DNA from: Collinsella tanakaei
GTDB taxonomy: Bacteria; Actinomycetota; Coriobacteriia; Coriobacteriales; Coriobacteriaceae
Reading direction: 5' to 3'
DNA: 40,963 nt
Assembly: GCF_016902615.1 (NCBI RefSeq)
Contig: NZ_JACJMB010000020.1
Location: 1 to 40,963 of the forward strand
The position numbers were made by a program, and so were the translations under genes. Under the pieces are notes generated by a model. It was not told where the DNA came from. It ran no database searches and saw only the letters and a list, made by a program, of their open reading frames with translations. Shown here piece after piece: positions 27,073 to 32,973 of the stretch. Position 1 is the stretch's first letter; every line of letters starts with the position of its first letter.

Positions 27073-29427
27073 ATGGAATCCATGATGGGGGAGCGTTTTG
27101 CCGAACTCGCGCGTCTCGTGGAGCTCACGAGCGACGCGGTTGCCCTCTGCGAGGCGAACGGCACGGTACTGCATGTGAACCACCAGATGGTCATCCTCGC
27201 GGCGGCTCAGCGCGACCGCCTCGTCGGCACCGACATCAAAGACATCATCTATAGCGACGATTTCGAGCGCGCCGAGGACCACCGCATGCCGTTCACGCTC
27301 GATGGCAAGGATGCCACCTGTCGCATCAAGCTGCCGGACGGCTCGTTCGTCCCCATACGCGTGCGCGCCCGCACCGTATCCCCCACGACGTTGGCTGAAG
27401 ACGGCGAGCGCGACCCGGTCGGGCGCATTCTGGTGGTCATCAACAGCCTCGAGGAGCAGTACACGCGCGACCGCCAGACGCAGCGCCTGTTTGCAGAGCT
27501 TCAAGCGGTCAACAGGCGCCTGTCGGGCACGCTGTCGGTCATCATGACCGCAGCGGGTTCGAAGGATCTGCCCTCGCTGCTCGACGCGGTGCTCAACAAG
27601 CTCGTGGACGCCCTCGATGCCGACGGCTCGTCGATCTACTTCTCCGAAAGCGGCGGCTTCAAGCTGCGCGGCGTGAGTTACGGCCTCATGCACGACTACG
27701 TGCCCGAGTTCATCCCGTACGGCTCGGGTATCCCCACTTACGTGCTGCGCGAGCAGCGCCCCTGCAGCCTCGCCATCGTGCCGTCGGCATATGGCAAGGG
27801 CATCGAGGCGAGCGTGTTCTTCGACTTCGATACCCACATGAGCACGCGCCTGCGCCTGGAGAACGTGCCGCCGTACCGCACGCTCATCGCGGTGCCGGTG
27901 TTTTTCGGTACGCAGGTGCTCGGAATCCTCGAGCTCGGCTGGAAACGGCCGTGCCGTCCGCGCGCGCTCGACGCCCGCGTGCTCGAGGTCATCTGCGACT
28001 ACCTGTCCATCGAGCTCGTGGGGCTGGTGAGCAGCCTGCGCGCCCAGCGCACCGAGGAGCTCACGCGCTCGCTCAACCGCATGCGCGAGCATCTGTTCGA
28101 CCAGAGCGAGGACCATGCCGCCGTCTGGCGCTTCGTGTCCGACGAGGTGCGCCGCGTGCTGAAGTGCCGCACGTGCTCCGTTGAGCTTGACCCCGACACC
28201 GGGCGCTACGTGATCGACTTCGAGGGCGGCAGCCGGGTGCACCTGCCCGACACGATCGAGGACATGTTCTTCTCGACGACCGCGCCGGCCGCTCGCGTCG
28301 ACCCGGGGGCGCACGCGCCGTTTTCAAACGGGGGACAAAGTTCGTGGCTCTGCTCACCTGAGGACCTCACGTCCGTACGCTTGGTGCGCGTGGACCAGAC
28401 GATGAGGGCGGGGGAGTGGCTCGCCTCGCGTGGGCTGCCGAGCCAGGGCGTGTTCTTCGACATACGGGCGGATATGGCGGCCGATGGCTCGGGCGAGCCG
28501 GTCGGCCGCACCGAGGGGGTGCCCGGCATGGTGCTGCTTCTGCGCGACAGCACCCAGGAGCCCGTCGACGATATCGAGTACGACTATCTGGTGCGCTTGG
28601 CGCACGATTTCGAGATCATGATGCGCGGCGTGCGCAAGACGAACTCTGAGCGCCATATCGCCCAGACCCTGCAGGTGGGCCTGCGCAGCGACCTGGGCAC
28701 CGTGCCGGGCATCACGACCGATTCGCTCTATTCATCCGCGACGCGTCAGGCGCTCGTGGGCGGCGACTTCTACACGCTCATTCGCCTGCCCGATGACCGC
28801 GCCGTCATGATTCTAGGCGACGTGTCGGGTAAGGGCATCGAGGCGGCGTCGATGTCTGCGCTCGTGAAGACCGCGCTGACGGCGTACGCCTGGGAGGGCA
28901 CGAGCCCGGTTTCGATGGTCCGCTCGCTCAACGGCATGCTCATGAGCTTCTCGCGCGTCGAGACGTTCGCGACCATGTTCGTGGCGAAGATCGACCTGCG
29001 CGCCGGCGTGGCCGAGTACTGCTCGGCCGGCCATCCGCCCACGGTGCTCATCCATCCGGCGAAGGCCGATCCGGACGACCCCGAGGCCGGCAGCCCCGCC
29101 GAGATCGAGCTTCTGACCGTGCAGTCCGGTGTGGTCGGCGCGTTCGAGGCCATGGTGTATGAGGGTGGAACCTTTACCTTCGAGCCGGGTGACATCCTGT
29201 TCATGTACACCGATGGCGCCATCGAGGCGAGAAGCCCGGACCGCGAGTTCTTCGGCGAGCGGAGGCTGTTTGACGAGCTTCTGCACGCGTCGGCCAACGG
29301 GGTCGAGGGGCTGTGCGGCACGGTGCTCTCGGCGCTCGATGCGTTCAGCGACTCGGAGCTCGACGACGATATCGCGCTCGTGGCGCTGCGCTTCGATACG
29401 GTGGGGGCAAGCGATGAGCAAAAGTAG
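27073..29427 (+). CDS. PAS/GAF-containing PP2C (SpoIIE/RsbU-type) serine phosphatase
   Basis: 784-residue cytoplasmic sensor phosphatase. Residues about 8-125 resemble a PAS domain (LVELTSDAVALCEANG start). About 165-330 look like a GAF domain, ending AVPVFFGTQVLGILELG. The PP2C domain is C-terminal from about 525: metal and catalytic motifs GGDFYTL (Asp565), LGDVSGKGIEAA, SAGHPP, YTDGAIEAR and DDDIALVAL are all present, so it should be active. Such enzymes dephosphorylate STAS antagonists in partner-switching pathways. The start is ATG 27073, five bases after GGAGGTG. The next gene encodes just such a STAS domain, the likely substrate. The signal sensed is unknown; no transmembrane helix is seen. 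Confidence 0.9.
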   Translation: MESMMGERFAELARLVELTSDAVALCEANGTVLHVNHQMVILAAAQRDRLVGTDIKDIIYSDDFERAEDHRMPFTLDGKDATCRIKLPDGSFVPIRVRARTVSPTTLAEDGERDPVGRILVVINSLEEQYTRDRQTQRLFAELQAVNRRLSGTLSVIMTAAGSKDLPSLLDAVLNKLVDALDADGSSIYFSESGGFKLRGVSYGLMHDYVPEFIPYGSGIPTYVLREQRPCSLAIVPSAYGKGIEASVFFDFDTHMSTRLRLENVPPYRTLIAVPVFFGTQVLGILELGWKRPCRPRALDARVLEVICDYLSIELVGLVSSLRAQRTEELTRSLNRMREHLFDQSEDHAAVWRFVSDEVRRVLKCRTCSVELDPDTGRYVIDFEGGSRVHLPDTIEDMFFSTTAPAARVDPGAHAPFSNGGQSSWLCSPEDLTSVRLVRVDQTMRAGEWLASRGLPSQGVFFDIRADMAADGSGEPVGRTEGVPGMVLLLRDSTQEPVDDIEYDYLVRLAHDFEIMMRGVRKTNSERHIAQTLQVGLRSDLGTVPGITTDSLYSSATRQALVGGDFYTLIRLPDDRAVMILGDVSGKGIEAASMSALVKTALTAYAWEGTSPVSMVRSLNGMLMSFSRVETFATMFVAKIDLRAGVAEYCSAGHPPTVLIHPAKADPDDPEAGSPAEIELLTVQSGVVGAFEAMVYEGGTFTFEPGDILFMYTDGAIEARSPDREFFGERRLFDELLHASANGVEGLCGTVLSALDAFSDSELDDDIALVALRFDTVGASDEQK

Positions 29428-29522
29428 CGCGCGCTGCCGCGGACAGCGACACGCTCCTGCCGTCTGCGTGCCAGCGTCTGCGCAGGTGAATAGTCGGTAC
29501 GGTCTGCGGGAACCATGAGCGT

Positions 29523-30269
29523 ATGAATGAGTGGAACGACATAGCCGTGATCACACCGGCTCACGACATCGACATCTCGACGGTGAGCGAGCTGCGCGAC
29601 AAGATCGACAACTTGATCGTGTCGGGCATCTATCGCGTGATGGTAAACTGCCAGCACGTGACGTTCATCGACTCGTCGGGTCTTGCATGCCTGATTTCCC
29701 GTTCGCGGCGCCTGAGCCGAGAGGGTGGCATGCTGTCGCTCGTCAATACCTCACCCAACGTCACGCGGTCGTTGCAGATCGCCCGCCTTATCGACGCCCT
29801 GCACGTGACGGCGGCAACGCGCCCACCGGTGCCCGTGCTCAAACCCGGGGCGATGCCGCTGTGGAGCAAGAGCATGTCGGTGCGACAGGGGGTGGAGCAC
29901 CTGGGGTACTACCGGCATCGAGTCGTGGACATGATCTCGGCGCTTCCCCTGAGCGACAGCGACCGGTTCGACATGGCGCTGGCGACCGGCGAGGCGCTCT
30001 CGAACGCGTACGACCATGCGAACGGGGCGGAAGGGTGTACGTGCATGGTGATCGCCTATCCCGACCGCGTGGTGATCGAGGTGCGCGACACCGGCGATGG
30101 TTACGAGATCGCGCCCGATGAGGTGCCCGATGGCAGCGAGGAGCGCGGGCGCGGCATCAAGCTCATGCGCATGCTCGCTGACAGCGTCGAGGTGCGTCGC
30201 CGCAAGGACACGCACGGGACGCTGGTTCGTCTGATCAAGCTGTTCGCCCTTCCCGTCGCCGCGGCATAA
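29523..30269 (+). CDS. STAS anti-anti-sigma domain fused to an RsbW/SpoIIAB-type HATPase domain
   Basis: 248 residues. The N-terminal STAS domain (about 1-105) has FIDSSGLACL with the phosphorylatable Ser51/Ser52. The C-terminal GHKL ATPase domain (about 125-245) has N-box ALATGEALSNAYDHA, G1 VRDTGDGY and G2 GRGIKLMRML. In classical systems these are two proteins: the kinase binds a sigma factor or phosphorylates the antagonist. Here both are on one chain, with the activating phosphatase encoded 95 bp upstream. The ATG 29523 has only a poor ribosome site; an ATG at 29515 runs straight into a stop. No sigma-factor gene lies nearby. The fusion might self-phosphorylate and be reset by the phosphatase. 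Confidence 0.85.
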   Translation: MNEWNDIAVITPAHDIDISTVSELRDKIDNLIVSGIYRVMVNCQHVTFIDSSGLACLISRSRRLSREGGMLSLVNTSPNVTRSLQIARLIDALHVTAATRPPVPVLKPGAMPLWSKSMSVRQGVEHLGYYRHRVVDMISALPLSDSDRFDMALATGEALSNAYDHANGAEGCTCMVIAYPDRVVIEVRDTGDGYEIAPDEVPDGSEERGRGIKLMRMLADSVEVRRRKDTHGTLVRLIKLFALPVAAA

Positions 30270-30363
30270 GGCGAGCGGCGATTCGCTGTTTTCCGTTTGC
30301 AAATGAATATGGTTCGAGGCTGCGCGCTGCTCGAGGAGGTGCGTGACGGGGATGACGCTGCAT

Positions 30364-30391
30364 ACGAGAAAGGGGCCCCGAAGGACCCCTT
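30364..30391 (-). terminator. Terminator of the first tRNA-Gly/tRNA-Cys pair
   Basis: On the - strand AAGGGGTCC, loop TTCG, GGGCCCCTT, then TCTCG. The stem bases are at 30383-30391 and 30370-30378 on the + strand. It ends the unit 9 bases after tRNA-Cys. Confidence 0.85.
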
Positions 30392-30399
30392 GAGCTGTC

Positions 30400-30473
30400 T
30401 GGAGGCGAAGCCCGGATTCGAACCGGGGGTAAAGGCTTTGCAGGCCTCTGCCTTACCACTTGGCCACTTCGCC
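30400..30473 (-). tRNA. tRNA-Cys (anticodon GCA), copy 1
   Basis: Reading the - strand, acceptor GGCGAAG pairs with CTTCGCC; discriminator U and encoded CCA follow, as expected for cysteine. Anticodon arm GAGGC-CTGCAAA-GCCTT gives GCA. The T-loop GGTTCGAATCC is intact. 74 nt including CCA. Confidence 0.97.
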
Positions 30474-30486
30474 ATCAATATGAGAA

Positions 30487-30508
30487 GGGCCGATTGAAGA
30501 ATCGGCCC
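30487..30508 (-). other. Hairpin between tRNA-Gly and tRNA-Cys, copy 1
   Basis: GGGCCGATT (30487-30495) and AATCGGCCC (30500-30508) form a perfect 9-bp stem with a 4-nt loop in the 46-nt spacer of the dicistronic tRNA transcript. It has no T-tract and may guide RNase processing. A shorter version exists in copy 2. Confidence 0.6.
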
Positions 30509-30519
30509 GAATCATGCGA

Positions 30520-30595
30520 TGGAGCGGACAACGGGGCTCGAACCCGCGACCCCAACCTTGGCAAGGTTGTGCTCTACCAACTGAGCCATGTCCGC
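30520..30595 (-). tRNA. tRNA-Gly (anticodon GCC), copy 1
   Basis: On the - strand GCGGACA pairs with TGTCCGC, discriminator U, CCA encoded. Anticodon arm CAACC-TTGCCAA-GGTTG gives GCC. 76 nt. First gene of the transcription unit with tRNA-Cys. Confidence 0.97.
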
Positions 30596-30607
30596 TTGCG
30601 AGGAAGT

Positions 30608-30636
30608 ACTATACGCGAGTTTTTCGACCTGTGCAA
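30608..30636 (-). promoter_or_regulatory. Promoter of the first tRNA-Gly/tRNA-Cys pair
   Basis: On the - strand TTGCAC (30636-30631), exactly 17 bp, TATAGT (30613-30608), then ACTTCCTCGC before the tRNA. A near-consensus strong promoter. Confidence 0.85.
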
Positions 30637-31190
30637 GCGTCCTTAACTTCTTCACATTTCCGGTTGAGCTAAGCGCGGGCTGTGTAATGCGAACCGCCGC
30701 GGTCCTGTTTGGTGGGGCGCGGTGTTTGGCTGGCGGACGATTGCGACCGCAGAAGGCGCGCCGCTCCAAGTGGGGATTCCAAGAATCGCAGACCAGGCAA
30801 GTAGGCGCCGGCTGGGGAGGCCCTTCACAGAGATAGCGCGCTGAGCGGAAGAGTGATGGCAACCAACTTGTCAAAAGTCTCGCTTGGAGATCTCCTTAGA
30901 GAGACTTTTGACAAGTTGGTTGCCGCCGATGCAGCTGATCGCTCGCCGAGGGCGCCAGATCGCCGCCAGGCGTCCGCAAGGGGAAGAGGGGAGCGCGGTG
31001 CGCGCGAGGGAGGCCTCGAGGAGCGTCTGATGCGGCACAGGAGGTGTGTTGGCGCCTTCGCCGCCGCCCGTGTCGTTTTACGCACCAGATTCGGGTGCTG
31101 AGGGTATCTGAGACGCCAGCTACATCCGCTCATCACGTTCGCCAACGAGAGCGCTCTCCGAGTGGCGAGCAGCGTGGGGTCTCCATACAT
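30637..31190. other. Spacer between the two tRNA pairs
   Basis: About 550 bp without a recognisable gene. A short + strand open frame at 30856-31101 (ATG of ATGGCAACC) begins inside the palindrome and continues as Arg/Ala-rich low complexity; I do not call it. The clear structure is the 24-bp perfect inverted repeat at 30858-30924. Confidence 0.5.
30858..30924. repeat. 24-bp perfect inverted repeat with a palindromic loop
   Basis: Arms 30858-30881 and 30901-30924 are exact reverse complements. The 19-nt loop itself contains the palindrome GGAGATCTCC (30886-30895). No T-tract on either strand. It shares no sequence with the palindrome at 17873 but is of the same size class. Its function is unknown; a small palindromic mobile element or a transcription block between the tRNA units is possible. 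Confidence 0.8.
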
Positions 31191-31193
31191 GAA

Positions 31194-31215
31194 AAGGGGT
31201 CCCGAAGGACCCCTT
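31194..31215 (-). terminator. Terminator of the second tRNA-Gly/tRNA-Cys pair
   Basis: On the - strand AAGGGGTCC-TTCG-GGACCCCTT is a perfect 9-bp stem followed by TTTTC when the terminal T bases of the stem are counted in. Nearly identical to the copy-1 terminator. Confidence 0.88.
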
Positions 31216-31223
31216 GAGCGTTC

Positions 31224-31297
31224 TGGAGGCGAAGCCCGGATTCGAACCGGGGGTAAAGGCTTTGCAGGCCTCTGCCTTACCACTTGGCCACTTCGCC
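31224..31297 (-). tRNA. tRNA-Cys (anticodon GCA), copy 2
   Basis: Same 74-nt sequence as copy 1 over the mature tRNA as far as I can compare by eye, including the GCA anticodon, U discriminator and encoded CCA. Confidence 0.97.
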
Positions 31298-31340
31298 GAT
31301 ATGAAAAGAGCCGATTAGAAAACCGGCTCCTGACATGCAA

Positions 31341-31416
31341 TGGAGCGGACAACGGGGCTCGAACCCGCGACCCCAACCTTGGCAAGGTTGTGCTCTACCA
31401 ACTGAGCCATGTCCGC
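31341..31416 (-). tRNA. tRNA-Gly (anticodon GCC), copy 2
   Basis: Same 76-nt sequence as copy 1, with GCC anticodon and encoded CCA. Upstream gene of the second pair. The spacer to tRNA-Cys carries the hairpin GAGCCG...CGGCTC. Confidence 0.97.
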
Positions 31417-31428
31417 TTGCGAAAAAGT

Positions 31429-31457
31429 AATATACGCGAATCGGGTGAGGTGTGCAA
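31429..31457 (-). promoter_or_regulatory. Promoter of the second tRNA-Gly/tRNA-Cys pair
   Basis: On the - strand TTGCAC (31457-31452), 17 bp, TATATT (31434-31429), then ACTTTTTCGC. The A/T-rich stretch just upstream (31461-31480) may be an UP element. Matches the copy-1 promoter in layout, while the spacer sequence has diverged. Confidence 0.85.
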
Positions 31458-31547
31458 GAGATTTTGAAAAAAAGTTTGAAGTCGGTCGTGAGGGCACTAC
31501 AGTATCCACCATGGGTACTGCGAGATTGCTGCACGGGAGGGTAGAGC

Positions 31548-32450
31548 TTGTTTAGGATTCTTCTCCTTGTCGTCTTGGTGTTTTTGCTTGCACGGGGCGT
31601 AGGCTGGCTGATCAGAAAGCGGCTGGATGCGCATAGCCCCGCGCGTGTGGTCACGAAGCTCATCGCGGAGGGGTATCTCAACGAGTCCTCCTTCTTCGCA
31701 GCGGCAAACGAGAAGGTTCGAACGGGCAGGCCGTCGCGCGCGCAGCGCCAGCTGATTCGGGACGCACGGGTGCGACGCCGTGACGCGTATCTCGCGCATT
31801 GCACGCCGTCGCCCTATCAGTACCTCATCATCTTCCTTTTGGCATCGGTCCTCGGGCTTGTGCTCGAGACCATCTATACGTTTGTGGCGTTCGGCGTCGT
31901 GGAGAGTCGCGTGGGACTCGTGTGGGGACCGTTCTCGCCGCTGTACGGTTTGGGGGCGGTGCTGCTCACGGTATGCCTGTGGCAGGTGAGGAGCCGACCG
32001 GGCTGGCAGGTGTTCTTGATATCGGCTACGCTCGGCGGCACGCTCGAGCAGTGCGCCGGCTGGAGCCTGGACCATTTCGCGCATCTGCAGTCGTGGACCT
32101 ATCTCGGCCTACCTGATCACATCACGCAGTGGATCGCATGGCGCTTCCTGTTCATGTGGGGCGTGATCGGCCTTGTGTGGTGCCGCCTCATCATGCCGGA
32201 GCTCATCTACCGCATCGGCGAGCCCTCGACGCGCGGCCAGGCGGTGGTTGCGACATTTCTGACGATCTTCACGTTGCTCGACATCGCCTTGACGCTCGGG
32301 TGCTTCTGGCGGGCGGGACAGCGCCATCAGGGGGTTCCGCCGCAGAACCCATTCGAGGTCTATATCGATACGCACTTCGACGACCGTTTTATGGCCGAGA
32401 CGTTTGAGAACATGCGCATCGGCGAAGATATCCCACCGGCGCCTCGATAG
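31548..32450 (+). CDS. Integral membrane protein, CmpB-like (putative ABC transporter permease family)
   Basis: 300-residue membrane protein. An N-terminal helix (1-22) is followed by a basic cytoplasmic segment to about 85, then four to five helices. VWGPFSPLYGLGAVLL and ATLGGTLEQCAGWSLDHF match the signature blocks of the ABC_trans_CmpB family (GP..P.YG.GA and GG..E). Family function is unproven; no ATPase lies beside it. The start is TTG 31548, six bases after GGGAGGG; no ATG with a site lies near. It stands alone between tRNA genes. Confidence 0.75.
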   Translation: MFRILLLVVLVFLLARGVGWLIRKRLDAHSPARVVTKLIAEGYLNESSFFAAANEKVRTGRPSRAQRQLIRDARVRRRDAYLAHCTPSPYQYLIIFLLASVLGLVLETIYTFVAFGVVESRVGLVWGPFSPLYGLGAVLLTVCLWQVRSRPGWQVFLISATLGGTLEQCAGWSLDHFAHLQSWTYLGLPDHITQWIAWRFLFMWGVIGLVWCRLIMPELIYRIGEPSTRGQAVVATFLTIFTLLDIALTLGCFWRAGQRHQGVPPQNPFEVYIDTHFDDRFMAETFENMRIGEDIPPAPR

Positions 32451-32509
32451 GGATGACCTGCACAAACGTCCCCATTTTCAGCAACCGGAAAAGTTTTTTG
32501 AAAAAGTGC

Positions 32510-32538
32510 TTTACACGGTCGCCGGGCTTATGTATATT
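32510..32538 (+). promoter_or_regulatory. Promoter of tRNA-Val
   Basis: TTTACA (32510-32515), 17 bp, TATATT (32533-32538), then ATTCCTCGC. Upstream AAGTTTTTTGAAAAAG (32491-32506) resembles the A/T palindrome before tRNA-Leu, in reverse orientation. Confidence 0.85.
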
Positions 32539-32570
32539 ATTCCTCGCGCTGAAGAGCGCACCACCTGAAC

Positions 32571-32645
32571 GGGCGTTTAGCTCAGGGGGAGAGCGCTTCC
32601 CTGACACGGAAGAGGTCACAAGTTCAAATCTTGTAACGCCCACCA
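32571..32645 (+). tRNA. tRNA-Val (anticodon GAC)
   Basis: GGGCGTT (32571-32577) pairs with AACGCCC (32635-32641), discriminator A, encoded CCA. Anticodon arm CTTCC-CTGACAC-GGAAG gives GAC; T-arm ACAAGTTCAAATCTTGT is intact. It marks the boundary between core genes and the restriction-modification island. Confidence 0.97.
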
Positions 32646-32653
32646 CGAAAGAT

Positions 32654-32686
32654 AAGGTCAGAGCATTTGCGCTCTGACCTTTTTTC
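32654..32686 (+). terminator. Terminator of tRNA-Val
   Basis: AAGGTCAGAGC (32654-32664) pairs perfectly with GCTCTGACCTT (32671-32681), followed by a T-run to 32685. Confidence 0.93.
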
Positions 32687-32690
32687 ATTA

Positions 32691-32722
32691 TGTCCAAATA
32701 GCTGTCCAAACTTTTGTCCAAA
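32691..32722 (+). repeat. Three TGTCCAAA repeats with exact 12-bp period
   Basis: TGTCCAAA starts at 32691, 32703 and 32715. A degenerate inverted copy, TTTGGA, is at 32745-32750. The position right after the 3' end and terminator of tRNA-Val is where integrative elements place their arm-type recombinase sites, which suggests an attachment-site region. The same bases encode repeated F-G-Q on the - strand (next entry). Confidence 0.6.
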
Positions 32723-32871
32723 TTCATTCGGATTTGTCGGACGATTTGGAATGTCAAGTTTATGCATGGACTAGTGCAAGACGCTTCCTCCTGATGCAGA
32801 AGAGAAATACAAAAACACTATAAATCATGGGTAAGACGACTTTCATTCTATTTGGGGCAGATTGTCTTCGG

Positions 32872-32900
32872 CTTATGGGTCTTAGCCATGCTGATACAAT
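32872..32900 (+). promoter_or_regulatory. Promoter of the hsd operon
   Basis: TTGTCT (32872-32877), 17 bp, TACAAT (32895-32900): a good sigma-70-type promoter, with the start near 32907 and a leader of about 67 nt. Confidence 0.7.
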
Positions 32901-32923
32901 TTCGAATAGGAATTAGTTGAAGT

Positions 32924-32950
32924 GCTGCCTCTGAGATGAGGTGCAGCTTT
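32924..32950 (+). promoter_or_regulatory. Leader hairpin with T-tail before hsdM
   Basis: GCTGCCTC (32924-32931) pairs with GAGGTGCAGC (32938-32947) with a 2-nt bulge, followed by TTTAATT. It lies between the promoter and the GGGGGAG ribosome site (32960-32966), so it could act as an attenuator keeping the restriction-modification operon low. Confidence 0.45.
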
Positions 32951-32973
32951 AATTAAATCGGGGGAGCTCACGC

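Larger units (their letters stand above)
32626..32769 (-). pseudogene. Possible C-terminal relic of a tyrosine integrase
   Basis: A - strand frame of about 47 codons, ATG near 32766 to a TGA inside the tRNA-Val gene, reads NEFGQKFGQLFGHNEK in its middle. Repeated GQ motifs close to the C-terminus and an end within the target tRNA resemble integrases of elements inserted in tRNA genes. No catalytic Arg/His/Tyr part is present upstream, so at best only the tail remains. It may equally be a chance reading of the repeats. Confidence 0.25.

Noticed and set aside
30856-31101. Short + strand frame beginning in the 24-bp palindrome
   Set aside because: The first residues are dictated by the inverted repeat and the rest is Arg/Ala-rich low complexity. 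It has only a possible weak GAGTG upstream; no family resemblance.
32389-32757. 122-codon - strand frame across tRNA-Val
   Set aside because: Antisense translation of a tRNA gene, which yields familiar but spurious peptide strings such as RFELVTSSVSG.
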